Of a stretch of 64,000 nucleotides of DNA, positions 50,177-59,825 are shown in pieces. The stretch is from Lishizhenia tianjinensis (lineage in GTDB: Bacteria > Bacteroidota > Bacteroidia > Flavobacteriales_D > Crocinitomicaceae). Under the pieces are notes generated by a model. The model made no database searches and was not told the origin of the DNA. It saw only the letters and a list, made by a program, of their open reading frames with translations. A program made the translations under genes and the position numbers. Positions within the stretch are counted from its first letter, which is position 1, and every line of letters begins with the position of its first letter. The stretch lies in contig NZ_FPAS01000001.1 in assembly GCF_900116425.1 (NCBI RefSeq), positions 124,001 through 188,000 of the forward strand, read 5' to 3'.

Positions 50177-50794
50177 ATGAAAACCATCTTGTCGCTTGTT
50201 CTTGTCGCGTTTTTTCTTTCAGCTTGTAGTTCAAATCAGCCTTTGAAAATTGCCATTCAACCCTTTGAAGGTGTAAATCAAGTAGATGTTGAACTCATCA
50301 AATCCTCTCTGGCAGAAAATTACAAAGCCAAGGTATATGTATTGGAAACTATGGATATACCTCAATCTACCTTTACGCATGTAAAAACACCCAGATACAG
50401 AGCCGATCAATTGATCGCGTTTTTAAAAGAGAACAAAAAAGAAACAATAGATCATATCATAGGTTTGATTGCTAAAGATATTTCAACCACCAAGAAAAAT
50501 GCCGATGGAAGTGTAAAAGAACCCGCTTCTAAATACAAAGATTGGGGAATATTTGGTTTAGGATATAGACCGGGAGTAAGTTGCATAGTTTCTACCTATA
50601 GGTTAAGTAAACGAAGACCCGACAGAAGATCTCAATTGATTAAAATTGCCAACCACGAAATTGGTCATAACCTCGGTTTATCCCATTGTGATAGAACTTC
50701 CGATTGCGTCATGCGCGACGCTGCGGAGTCGATTAAAACCATAGACAAGGTGGGAAGCACGCTTTGTACTCATTGTAAGGAAGATATAAAGTAA
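50177..50794 (+). CDS. Archaemetzincin-like zinc metalloprotease lipoprotein, 205 aa
   Basis: Lipobox LSAC (near C17) puts it on the envelope. The active-site signature matches archaemetzincin: H160-E-I-G-H164-N-L-G167-x3-C171, then C177-V-M179, 17 residues, and C197-x-x-C200. The classic pattern is HExxHxxGx3CX4CxMX17CxxC; here the first Cys spacing is five, not four. The four Cys hold a second, structural zinc. The substrate is unknown, as for the family. Archaemetzincins are usually cytosolic, so a lipoprotein form is unusual. Cotranscribed with the MFS gene. Confidence 0.85.
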   Translation: MKTILSLVLVAFFLSACSSNQPLKIAIQPFEGVNQVDVELIKSSLAENYKAKVYVLETMDIPQSTFTHVKTPRYRADQLIAFLKENKKETIDHIIGLIAKDISTTKKNADGSVKEPASKYKDWGIFGLGYRPGVSCIVSTYRLSKRRPDRRSQLIKIANHEIGHNLGLSHCDRTSDCVMRDAAESIKTIDKVGSTLCTHCKEDIK

Positions 50795-50875
50795 ATTAAC
50801 TTTTAATTTCTTCGTTGAATTTTCAACGCTTGTGTAAAATTTTGCGTTATATTGTTTATAACCAAAACTTTAGCC

Positions 50876-53800
50876 ATGCGTAAATTTTTACTCCCCTTTG
50901 TACTGATACTTATCAGTCATCTTTCCTTCAGTCAAGGATATTTTAACCCTGAAAGAATTACAAATGCTTCTTCAATTCTTGGAACTCACCCCTATTTATT
51001 CAAGGATGTAAACGCTGACGGTATAGATGATATCGTTGTTTTAAAAGACGAAGAGTTCATTTCGCAGGGTGCAAAACGTTACATTGCTTTTTATGCGGGA
51101 ACAAGTTCTGGTGATTTTCTTTCGGCTCAAATATTAGATTCTTTACCCTATTTGAATAGCACTATAGAACGCATTCAATTTTTAGATATAGATGGAGACG
51201 GGGATGAAGATATTGTTTACTCTTCCACTTTGAGAGAAATAGGCGTCTTTTTAAATGATGGAACAGGGCATTACGGTCCTTCTAGTACTTTAAAAGCTCC
51301 AATTTTTGGAGGAGGAAGTTTTACCATGCACCCACAATTTTTTGATTATGATTTGGATGGTGATTTAGATGCTTTTGTCAATAGTGCTTTTCAGGAATTC
51401 AGGTTGTTAGTTAACAATAATATGAGTTTAGTGGACAGTACAATTTTATTCGATGGAGCTAACATTGTTTTTCCTCATATAGGAGATTTTGATAACAATG
51501 GGAAAATTGATGTGCTCGCTAAAAAGTCTGGGGTAGATAGCTTATTTATTCATTACAATCAAACTTCTAATGGGTTTGCGAACTCTCCAACGGCATTGAA
51601 CTTTGATATAGCTTCCCCAAAATCCTTCAAAGGAATTGGTGACATGGATGAGGATGGAGACATTGATCTTATCATTACTGAACCTGGACAAATCAATAGT
51701 TATGTGTACAACGGTACGAGTTACAGTTATCAAAATCTCTACAATTCGGGAAATACCAATAATTACGTGAATATACAGTTCGAAGACATAGATAATAATG
51801 GTTGGACAGATATCCTCGCAACAATAACCCCTTCAAATGGCTATGAAGTAATAGACCAAGTAAGTGCAGGCAATTACTCAAGTTCTCAAATTATCAATGA
51901 TGGGTTGTTACAAGTAAATGGGGGAATGGTTTTTAAGGATGTAGATAACGATGGATTTAAGGAAATGTTTAATTATACCATTTTTGGAGATTTCGGAATT
52001 ACAGTATATGATAACCAGCAAGGTTTACTTGTGTTTGAGGAAAACAAGCTACAATTAGAGTTTGATAATTTTGATGCAGGTGATCTCAACGACGATGGAT
52101 TTATTGACCTTGTGAAAATTTCAAGTAAATCAGATGCTATTCAAACCTTAATGAACAATGGTAATGATACGTATACAATTATCAATTTTCAATTGGGAAT
52201 TGCCAATGATAGGTTAAACGCAGTAAAAATAGGTCACTTTGATACAGATAATATTCCTGATTTATTTATCTACGAAGAAGACTTTGATACCATTATTGAG
52301 AGTTACGTTTTATTGGGGCAGGGAAATGGTCAATTTGCTTCACCTTTTTCTTTGATTTCAGACAAGCGCTTTATTTTATTTAAGGATATTAACGGCGATG
52401 GACTAACCGATTATTTTCAACCCTACTATCAAGATACAGCTAATGCAGGTATTAATACAGGAGGTGCCTTCATAATAAATTACTCTGTTTATAATTCTCA
52501 ATTAAATAATTCCGTAACTCCAAAATTGAGTAATGATAAGATTGAATTTCTGGCCTTTCAGGATATTGTTTCTTCAATTAACCCTGTTTTGGTTTATAAA
52601 TCAGATGCTAATAATTTGGTAACCATAGATTTTACAATCTATTCAGCTACGTATTGGGTTATAGCTGCTTACCCATCTTGGTTGAACTCTCCAAATTTAA
52701 CGGGTTTATATTTTAATGATTGGGATAATGATGGAGATTTAGAGGCCATTTATAGTTTAAACAATGTGGTAGGTAGTGAAATTAAGTATGCTGAAGATTT
52801 GGATTTTTTATTTAATGGAGGACCCTATGATGTTAATTTTCAAACCGCAGTAACAATAGCCTCTTCATTGCAGGATGATTTTGCAATGAATGAATTAGAA
52901 AAACTAGACTTCAATCTAGATGGCAACATGGACTTAATCTTTACCAACAGAGATTATCCTGCTTCACTTTACCTTCTAGAAAATTTTGGAGGTGGAAATT
53001 TTAATACTCCGGGTTTAATTGATACAAGAAACGCTGTTGAAAATTTGAGGTTACATGATTTTAATGCGGATGGATACATGGATTTTTGCGCCTATTCAAG
53101 TAATTCCAATAGTATAACCAAATACGAAAGTGATTTCGTTTTTAATGGTCAAGCTTTAGGAGTAATTTATTATGATGTAAACCAAAATGGAGTGCAAGAT
53201 GGAAATGAAATAGGAATGCAAATAGATGGATTACAGGTAAATCCAACTCCAGGAGTGTATCAATTGGATACAGTAGGGAATTACAAACTTACTTTTGCCA
53301 ATACTACGCAGAATTATACCTTAGATTTTAATCATCCACATTGGCAATTAGTGGTTCCTACCAGTTATAATTTTACCGTAGATTCTAATTACACAACAAC
53401 TGCGGGTTATGATTTTGGAATTGTTCCAGGTCTTCCTGTAGATTCTGTAAAGGTTATAACTGAGGCCTATGGAGGAACGTGTGGTTTAATAACGAATTTT
53501 CATACTACACTAACAAATGTAGGAAATACGCAACCCTCTGGTATTTTGACCATAGCCTTGGATACGATGTTAACGTTAAATAACATTCAACCCACTCCTG
53601 ATTCTATTGTTGGTAATGCATATTATTTTTCATACAATAATTTGTTTTTTGGTGCTTCTATGGGAGTTGATTTTCAAGTAATTTTACCTGGTTATATTAA
53701 CATGGGTGATACCATTAATAATGTGAGTTCTGCAGATATTTTGGTAGGAGGAAATGTAATCTTCACAGATGTAGATAGTCAACCGGAAATCGTAACTTGT

Positions 53801-54748
53801 GCCTACGACCCCAATGAAAAGAGAGCTTTGCCTTTAGGGGTTGGGAATCAACAGTATATTACTGAAACAGACACGCTTTTGCAATACACTATTAATTTCC
53901 AAAATACAGGTACAGATACGGCTAGAAATGTGGTAATCAAAGATTATTTAAGTGATAAGTTTGACTATTCAACCTTCAAATTCATCACATCAAAACATCC
54001 TGTAAATTATTCAATTGGTCAGAATGGTTTATTAACCTTTGATTTTGCCAATATCTATTTGCCAGATAGTAATGTAAATTACATGGGGAGTCAAGGTTAT
54101 GCAACCTTTACTATAGAATTGGCCAGCACAACACAACCGGGAGATGTCATTAAAAACAAAGCTGAAATTTACTTTGATCAAAACCCAGCCATAATTACCA
54201 ATCAAGTTAAAAGAACGATACACAGTTGTGATCTTACCGTTCCCAATTTCGCTTTCTATAATTACGAAGATACCTTGTGTGAGAGTAGTTCAGGGTTGTT
54301 CAACTTGCCAGACGTCTTCCCACAAGGAGGTTCTTTTTCTGGACCGGGTGTTAATGGACTTCAATTTCAGGCCGATTCATTGAATATGGGGGTGAATACT
54401 TTTTATTACAATTACACAGGACTGTTTGGTTGTGAATACGAAGGAGAATATGAGATATACATGGACGCATGTTTAGGAGTTGATACCTATGCTTCTTCCT
54501 TATCCCTTACTATACAACCAAATCCTTTCAATCAATTTGCCACCTTAAGCGTTGAAGGTTTAAATCAAGAGAAGCTTCACTATGAATTATACGATTTATC
54601 GGGGAAAAAATTGAGAAGTGAAGTGTTTTCTGCCAATCAAGAGGTGATAGTGTATAGAGATACTTTGGTGGCCGGAATGTACATCCTAAAAATTTCAAAA
54701 GAGGATAACAAAGAGCTACTTTTTAATGTAAAACTCTTGGTTCAATAG
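50876..54748 (+). CDS. Type IX-secreted FG-GAP repeat protein with DUF11-like domain, 1290 aa
   Basis: ATG 50876 begins a signal peptide MRKFLLPFVLILISHLSFSQ; the frame also opens 24 bases upstream (TTG), which would break the signal. Residues about 30-770 contain many FG-GAP/VCBS calcium-loop repeats of the D-x-(D/N)-x-D-G-x-x-D type (for example DIDGDGDEDIV, DYDLDGDLDAFV). Then GVIYYDVNQNGVQDGNEIG, an SdrD-like start, and a DUF11-like (DUF7619) domain with YDPNEKRALP, LLQYTINFQNTGTDTARNV and KNKAEIYFDQNPAI. The last about 85 residues (IQPNPFN to VAGMYILKISK) are a type A sorting domain, so the protein passes through the type IX system to the surface. Probably an adhesin. Confidence 0.85.
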   Translation: MRKFLLPFVLILISHLSFSQGYFNPERITNASSILGTHPYLFKDVNADGIDDIVVLKDEEFISQGAKRYIAFYAGTSSGDFLSAQILDSLPYLNSTIERIQFLDIDGDGDEDIVYSSTLREIGVFLNDGTGHYGPSSTLKAPIFGGGSFTMHPQFFDYDLDGDLDAFVNSAFQEFRLLVNNNMSLVDSTILFDGANIVFPHIGDFDNNGKIDVLAKKSGVDSLFIHYNQTSNGFANSPTALNFDIASPKSFKGIGDMDEDGDIDLIITEPGQINSYVYNGTSYSYQNLYNSGNTNNYVNIQFEDIDNNGWTDILATITPSNGYEVIDQVSAGNYSSSQIINDGLLQVNGGMVFKDVDNDGFKEMFNYTIFGDFGITVYDNQQGLLVFEENKLQLEFDNFDAGDLNDDGFIDLVKISSKSDAIQTLMNNGNDTYTIINFQLGIANDRLNAVKIGHFDTDNIPDLFIYEEDFDTIIESYVLLGQGNGQFASPFSLISDKRFILFKDINGDGLTDYFQPYYQDTANAGINTGGAFIINYSVYNSQLNNSVTPKLSNDKIEFLAFQDIVSSINPVLVYKSDANNLVTIDFTIYSATYWVIAAYPSWLNSPNLTGLYFNDWDNDGDLEAIYSLNNVVGSEIKYAEDLDFLFNGGPYDVNFQTAVTIASSLQDDFAMNELEKLDFNLDGNMDLIFTNRDYPASLYLLENFGGGNFNTPGLIDTRNAVENLRLHDFNADGYMDFCAYSSNSNSITKYESDFVFNGQALGVIYYDVNQNGVQDGNEIGMQIDGLQVNPTPGVYQLDTVGNYKLTFANTTQNYTLDFNHPHWQLVVPTSYNFTVDSNYTTTAGYDFGIVPGLPVDSVKVITEAYGGTCGLITNFHTTLTNVGNTQPSGILTIALDTMLTLNNIQPTPDSIVGNAYYFSYNNLFFGASMGVDFQVILPGYINMGDTINNVSSADILVGGNVIFTDVDSQPEIVTCAYDPNEKRALPLGVGNQQYITETDTLLQYTINFQNTGTDTARNVVIKDYLSDKFDYSTFKFITSKHPVNYSIGQNGLLTFDFANIYLPDSNVNYMGSQGYATFTIELASTTQPGDVIKNKAEIYFDQNPAIITNQVKRTIHSCDLTVPNFAFYNYEDTLCESSSGLFNLPDVFPQGGSFSGPGVNGLQFQADSLNMGVNTFYYNYTGLFGCEYEGEYEIYMDACLGVDTYASSLSLTIQPNPFNQFATLSVEGLNQEKLHYELYDLSGKKLRSEVFSANQEVIVYRDTLVAGMYILKISKEDNKELLFNVKLLVQ

Positions 54749-54867
54749 ATGAAGACGTAAATTATAGTTGAGCATTCTCGAAAAATAAATCAGTATAGAA
54801 AGGAAGGGAAAGACATTTGAAAATGAACAAAAACTAGCTAGGCTTGTTATAAATTTAAAAGGTAGTC

Positions 54868-55173
54868 ATGCGTATTGTTCATTATTTAGCTTTAGTATAC
54901 TGTTTGTTGCTTGCTAGTATAGAGTCGGTTATATATTTTTCTTCCTTGCCAAAGAATGATTTGGAAAGATTTGCCAAGGATGTACAAGGAGTTTTGGATC
55001 CAAATCCCATTTCTCATCTCCCACTAATATTAGGTGCCTGCGCTGCCCTTCTGTTTTTGGCTTGGATCTTTGTACTGGGTAGGAAAAAGGAAGGCCTGAA
55101 AAAGGGGTTACTCGCCCTTACACTTTTGCTTTCTATTGTGGTGCTTTGGACAGAAAGTCCATTTTTCAAATAA
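54868..55173 (+). CDS. Three-helix membrane protein, 101 aa
   Basis: Hydrophobic segments at about 5-25, 52-71 and 80-95 and a short PFFK end. No family recognised. It lies alone between the two FG-GAP protein genes. A strong terminator follows. Confidence 0.5.
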   Translation: MRIVHYLALVYCLLLASIESVIYFSSLPKNDLERFAKDVQGVLDPNPISHLPLILGACAALLFLAWIFVLGRKKEGLKKGLLALTLLLSIVVLWTESPFFK

Positions 55174-55197
55174 GTAGTTTTTAATATTTTTCACCAG

Positions 55198-55230
55198 CTC
55201 CCATATCTTTAAAAGGTATGGGAGTTTTTT
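55198..55230 (+). terminator. Terminator after the 101-residue membrane protein gene
   Basis: CTCCCATATCTT (55198-55209) pairs with AAGGTATGGGAG (55213-55224) with one G-U, followed by six T. Confidence 0.9.
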
Positions 55231-55308
55231 ATGCTTAAAAGCATTCTTATACCAACTGAGTCTAATAATCTCACGTTTAGTTAAATAACTAAAAACACCT
55301 AATGGATT

Positions 55309-57858
55309 ATGAAAGCACTACTACTATTTTCAAGTTTATTTTTTGGAACTTTTATCCTCGCCCAAAGTAATTGGGAGAGTAAAGCCATACTAGAAGGATA
55401 CTTCCATAACCTTTATCAAAACGAAGCCTTTTTTGATGTAGATAACGATGGAGATAAAGACTGGGTTTATAAAATAGGACTCGAACAGCCGAATGGTTCT
55501 GGAATACTTGCTTTCAACTATAAATTAGTTTGTTTGCGAAATGAAGGAGAGAAGAAGTTGAGATCCCAGCAAGATATCGCTTATTTTGACTCCATTCTTA
55601 ATCCCTATGAAACTTCTCCTGTTTTTCATGTCGACCTCAATAATGATGGATACCTGGATATAGTAATGGGAGTTCATTTAACACCTAATGGTACTTACCT
55701 TACAGGTAATCTTGCTTATTTTTTAAACAATCAAACCGGTGAATTTTTAGCGCCTCAAAACATTACAAATGCAGCAGGAATTGTAGATGTCGCATTTTAC
55801 GATTTTGACGGAAACGGTTACCAGGATATACTCTATACAGATAGTTACGGCGAAGTTCGTTTAGTGTCTAATAATGGTTTGGTGTTTAATGTTGTGCAAA
55901 GTTGGTCTTTACCCAGTCAACCGAAATTCTGGGACATTAATAATGATGGTAGGTTAGACATCGTTTACACCGAAGAAATAGGTTCTACTACAGAGGTTCA
56001 AGTGCTGGAAAGTTCTACAGGCTTTGTTTTTAATACGGCATCTTCAATTGCTCTACTTAACGAAACTGGAATCTATCTTTCTGATTTTGCCGATGAAGAT
56101 AACAATGGTGAGAAAGATCTTTATTATACCTCACCAACGGGAGTACATTGTTTGAACAGTGTGAGTGGAGTATATAATTCTCAATTGTTGATTTCAGTAC
56201 CGAATGGATTTGAGTTCATAAAAGTGAAATCTTATGATCTTAACCAAGACAATCAAACGGATTTAGTCTTGTCGAGCTATTCAACTTCACAAGGATATGT
56301 CAAAGAAATATATGAACAAACCGGAGTTTCAACCTATGCTTATGTAACGAGTTTAACGCAAGCTCAAAATGTGAATTTTGTAATACTCGATTATAACAAT
56401 GATGGATTGGATGATATTGTATTCTCGGAATCTTATTATGAAAATTTACCCGGAAATGGGATCAGTTTTAAATACAAACTTCGCGATGCTGGAGGGGAGA
56501 ATGCAGTGATTTGTGATTTTTCAAACGATGGAGTGAACGATGTTATCAATATAAATACCCAACAACAGCGCATTAATTTATTTGAGAATATTTCGGGAGG
56601 AGGCTACATGATGTCTCATTGGGAATATCAATGTACATCTGCCAGTGACTTAAAGGTGTTTGCAGGTAATTACAACGGTGATACACTTATGGATATCTTT
56701 ATCTACGGAGATCCAGCCAATGGAAATAATGATATTTATGTTTTAGAAGGACAACCCAATCAACAATATGCTCCGGGTATTTCCATCCTTTCTTCCACAG
56801 CCTATAAACAATTGGTAGATTATAACGGTGATGGAGTAATGGATGTGATCGCCTTTGATCCCAATAATTATAATTTAAACCTCCACCTAAATGATGGTTT
56901 GGGCAATTTAAACTTAAACACAAGCTTGGGAGTCTTGGCCGATTTTATTCAAGAAGATTTTCAAATTGTAGATTTGAATGGTGATCAGATTTTAGATGTT
57001 GTGGGTAGACATCAGAATTACTATGATATCATGTACTGTATGGGAGGTGCAAACAATCAATTTTCTAGTGCTACCATTTTAAACACAGGGGTGCAAACCT
57101 CAGGACTTAGAGTTTTTGATTATAATTTGGATGGTCACAAGGATATGGTCTATTGGGGTAATCCGAGTGCGATGAATAACTACGCTTTCATTCATGCCAT
57201 TACAACATCAGGACAAGCACTTCAATTTAACCTAAACCCTGTAGTAGTGGATGCTTGGACCAATAGTACCGTAATTCAAGATTTAGATTACGATTATTAC
57301 ACCAATGACAATTTAAAAGATTTCATAGCGCACACCACTACCATTGTAGGTGATATTAACGAAATCATTTGCTATGAACAAAACGCAAATGGTTTTAATA
57401 GCAGTGTGGTATTGTTAGATTTTATGAATATCAATGATGAAGACTATTTTGATGTTCACGGTTTACAATATGGTGATTTAGATGGAGATGGTGATGCAGA
57501 TTTAATTTGGCGTCATTTAGCTTATGGTATAGGTTTAATGAGTACCCAAAACGATGCTCCTGGACCACTAGTCGGTATAGAGAACTTTAACCATGCAATG
57601 GCTGGTGATGGGCAACTCCATGTGGCACCAAATCCTTTTGATGTAGCAACGCAAATAAGCCTTGTAGGCTATGGAGATGAAAAAATGGAAATGAAATTGT
57701 TTGATGCTTCTGGAAGGATGATAAAAACCTATTCATTTAATGCCTCCGAAGAATTAACCCTTGCAAATGAAGGATGGAGTAAGGGCGTTTACTTTATTCA
57801 AGTACAAAAAGAACAATCGAAACAAGTGATTGCACGACAGCGCATAGTTTTGCAATAG
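55309..57858 (+). CDS. Type IX-secreted FG-GAP repeat protein, 849 aa
   Basis: Signal peptide (MKALLLFSSLFFGTFILAQ) followed by FG-GAP-type calcium loops to about residue 760 (DVDNDGDKDWVY, DLNNDGYLDIVMG, DFDGNGYQDILY, DINNDGRLDIVY, DLDGDGDADLIW). The last about 80 residues (VAPNPFD, then MKLFDASGRMIKTY and GVYFIQVQKEQ) are a type A sorting domain for type IX export. It is similar in plan to the 1290-residue protein but lacks the DUF11-like part. A 7-bp inverted repeat (TTTAGTT-aaat-AACTAAA, 55276-55293) precedes its ATG. A surface role is likely; the ligand is unknown. Confidence 0.85.
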   Translation: MKALLLFSSLFFGTFILAQSNWESKAILEGYFHNLYQNEAFFDVDNDGDKDWVYKIGLEQPNGSGILAFNYKLVCLRNEGEKKLRSQQDIAYFDSILNPYETSPVFHVDLNNDGYLDIVMGVHLTPNGTYLTGNLAYFLNNQTGEFLAPQNITNAAGIVDVAFYDFDGNGYQDILYTDSYGEVRLVSNNGLVFNVVQSWSLPSQPKFWDINNDGRLDIVYTEEIGSTTEVQVLESSTGFVFNTASSIALLNETGIYLSDFADEDNNGEKDLYYTSPTGVHCLNSVSGVYNSQLLISVPNGFEFIKVKSYDLNQDNQTDLVLSSYSTSQGYVKEIYEQTGVSTYAYVTSLTQAQNVNFVILDYNNDGLDDIVFSESYYENLPGNGISFKYKLRDAGGENAVICDFSNDGVNDVININTQQQRINLFENISGGGYMMSHWEYQCTSASDLKVFAGNYNGDTLMDIFIYGDPANGNNDIYVLEGQPNQQYAPGISILSSTAYKQLVDYNGDGVMDVIAFDPNNYNLNLHLNDGLGNLNLNTSLGVLADFIQEDFQIVDLNGDQILDVVGRHQNYYDIMYCMGGANNQFSSATILNTGVQTSGLRVFDYNLDGHKDMVYWGNPSAMNNYAFIHAITTSGQALQFNLNPVVVDAWTNSTVIQDLDYDYYTNDNLKDFIAHTTTIVGDINEIICYEQNANGFNSSVVLLDFMNINDEDYFDVHGLQYGDLDGDGDADLIWRHLAYGIGLMSTQNDAPGPLVGIENFNHAMAGDGQLHVAPNPFDVATQISLVGYGDEKMEMKLFDASGRMIKTYSFNASEELTLANEGWSKGVYFIQVQKEQSKQVIARQRIVLQ

Positions 57859-57869
57859 AAAAGAGCGAG

Positions 57870-57905
57870 AGGGGTGAAGTGTTATTTCATCCCTTTCGTA
57901 TTTTT
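57870..57905 (+). terminator. Weak terminator after the second FG-GAP gene
   Basis: AGGGGTGAA (57870-57878) pairs with TTCATCCCT (57886-57894) with one G-U; TTTCGTATTTTT follows. It overlaps the first possible (GTG) start of the next gene. Confidence 0.5.
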
Positions 57906-57936
57906 AGTCTGTTACTTTTTCTCACAAATGTATTCA

Positions 57937-58827
57937 ATGCGTAAAAGACCTATGTATTTCCAGTTGCTCACAAGTTTTCTCGTGCTTCAAAGTCTGTTTT
58001 CCTGTACGGTGGAAACTGTAAATCACAATACTTTTTCTGAAATTAAAAGTTCACCAGGTAAAAAGGCAAAATCCTTGAAAGATACCACAAGTTTTACCCT
58101 GGCAGGAAGGTTTAATACACCCCTCCATGCGATAAGAACAGAAGTAGATAGTAGTTCTTTTGGAACTTATCTCAGAAACCTTCCACTTAAAAAAGAAGGT
58201 GCTCAGGTAAAGTATTACGACGGAGATTTCAAATACAATGCATCGGTTTATTGCGCTGTTGTTGATTTGCCTATAGGTCAAAAAGACCTTCATCAATGTG
58301 CGGATGCCGTTATGCGTTTTCGAGCAGAATATTTATGGGAACAAAAACGTTACGATGAAATCCATTTCAATTTTACCAACGGGTTTAGAGTAGATTATAC
58401 CCAATGGATGAAAGGAAAGCGCATACGTGTTTCGGGAAATAAGGTAGAGTGGGTACAAAGGGCGCAGGCTTCAAATACCTATCATGATTTTTGGGAGTAC
58501 ATGGAGTGCATTTTTACTTACGCAGGTACCTTGTCTTTGTCTCGTGAATTAAACCCCATTCCTTTAAATGAAATGCAAATTGGTGATGTCATTATCAAAG
58601 GAGGTTCTCCCGGTCATGCAGTTCTGGTGGTAGATATGGCCCAAGACACCCTCACCCAAAAACATTACTTCATGCTGGCCCAAAGTTACATGCCGGCGCA
58701 AGAGACGCAAATCCTTGTGAATCCTAACATACCCGGAGCCAATCCCTGGTATTGTTTAGAAGATATAGAAGATAAAATTTACACCCCAGAATGGACTTTT
58801 GCACGTGAAAGTTTGATGAGGTTTTAA
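57937..58827 (+). CDS. DUF4846 lipoprotein, 296 aa
   Basis: A lipobox LFSC follows MRKRPMYFQLLTSFLVLQS. The body matches DUF4846, known from Bacteroidota: YDGDFKYNASVYCAVVDLPIG, CADAVMRFRAEYLWEQKRYD, FNFTNGFRVDYTQWMKGKR and IKGGSPGHAVLVVDMAQD. Function unknown; the GHAVLV..D block suggests a papain-like or transglutaminase-related fold, but this is a guess. The start is uncertain: ATG 57937 or 57952. GTG 57874 is rejected because a terminator hairpin covers it. Next to three lipoprotein genes of another family, perhaps on one transcript. Confidence 0.75.
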   Translation: MRKRPMYFQLLTSFLVLQSLFSCTVETVNHNTFSEIKSSPGKKAKSLKDTTSFTLAGRFNTPLHAIRTEVDSSSFGTYLRNLPLKKEGAQVKYYDGDFKYNASVYCAVVDLPIGQKDLHQCADAVMRFRAEYLWEQKRYDEIHFNFTNGFRVDYTQWMKGKRIRVSGNKVEWVQRAQASNTYHDFWEYMECIFTYAGTLSLSRELNPIPLNEMQIGDVIIKGGSPGHAVLVVDMAQDTLTQKHYFMLAQSYMPAQETQILVNPNIPGANPWYCLEDIEDKIYTPEWTFARESLMRF

Positions 58828-58874
58828 GGGGGTTAATTGGAGTGATTTTTGTTGTTAAGCTACTTAAAAATTAC

Positions 58875-59825
58875 ATGCGTTATTTCTTTCCTCTATTGAT
58901 ATTGTTGTTTTCTTGTACCCAAGGTGAGGGAAAAAATGAAATCAATTGGGAAAAAGAACTTTACGGTTTTGGAAACTTAAAAATTGAAAAGGAGAATTTC
59001 GTTCATTTATTTTTTCATTTTGGAAAAGAGTCGAAAGATTTTTCTCTAAAGGGGGATACTTTATTGTTTTCATCTTCTCAGTTGAGAGCTTATCTGAATT
59101 ATTACAGTAGCATTACAGAAGGTAAAGACTCCTTGATCCGAAGACCTATTCTTTGGACCTTATCTGCTCCAATTTATAAGTATAAACTAAAAAAGATGGA
59201 TAGTGTAATCCACCTCACAAATTTAATTCAAGACAGCGATGGGCCTTCAGAGATCTCCTTACAGATGTTTGTCCCCGTTGTTCCTAAATACCTTGACTTA
59301 CTGCATTTAGAAAATCAGAAGAAAAAAGATGATGTTTTTCATTGGGATGTTGCAAAGGGAGTGTATCTCTATCACCAGAAAACTTATTGGAATGGAGAGG
59401 ATTTTGAATCCTTTAAAAAGTTGCAGATAGAAAAGAAGACTTTGAACCACAGGGAAGAGAAAGTTCTATTCAGTTTTTTGAATTTGTACAAAGCTCATTT
59501 TAATCATCCCTTTAAGGAAATTGAAACAAGTTGTGGTTCTAGTGATTATGAAAGCGTATTAACAGTAGTGTACAAAGATTCACTTTATGAATACGGAAGG
59601 CATGCATTTCCAATTCCAATTTCTTTATTAATGAATGGACTTACCATTGATTTTAAGCCAAATACACCGACCCAAGAACCTGTATTGGATACAAATGACT
59701 TTCTCATAACAGATAACTATAAACACTTGCCCTATGCAAGAAAACGTTCTGAGAGCGAAAAGAGTAATATAGCTTTAGAGCTGGAGTTAAAAGCCTTGGA
59801 CAATTTAAAATCCAATTCTAAATGA
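58875..59825 (+). CDS. Lipoprotein of an unrecognised family, paralogue 1 of 3, 316 aa
   Basis: Starts at ATG 58875 (MRYFFPLLILLFSC, lipobox C14); the frame also opens at 58842, where the added residues would spoil the signal. The mature part begins EINWEKELYGFGNLKIEKEN, shared in outline with the next two genes (W-x-x-E-L-x-G-(F/Y)-G-x). It also has TLNHREEKVLFSFLN and VVYKDSLYEYG, the counterparts of NHRDSLVVNSF and MVYNDSLFYFD in the second. No catalytic motif. It is the most divergent of the three. Its end overlaps the next gene's start by ATGA. Confidence 0.55.
   Translation: MRYFFPLLILLFSCTQGEGKNEINWEKELYGFGNLKIEKENFVHLFFHFGKESKDFSLKGDTLLFSSSQLRAYLNYYSSITEGKDSLIRRPILWTLSAPIYKYKLKKMDSVIHLTNLIQDSDGPSEISLQMFVPVVPKYLDLLHLENQKKKDDVFHWDVAKGVYLYHQKTYWNGEDFESFKKLQIEKKTLNHREEKVLFSFLNLYKAHFNHPFKEIETSCGSSDYESVLTVVYKDSLYEYGRHAFPIPISLLMNGLTIDFKPNTPTQEPVLDTNDFLITDNYKHLPYARKRSESEKSNIALELELKALDNLKSNSK

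Noticed and set aside
57874-57936. GTG start for the DUF4846 lipoprotein
   Set aside because: It sits in a terminator hairpin of the previous gene and would put a second hydrophobic segment before the lipobox signal.
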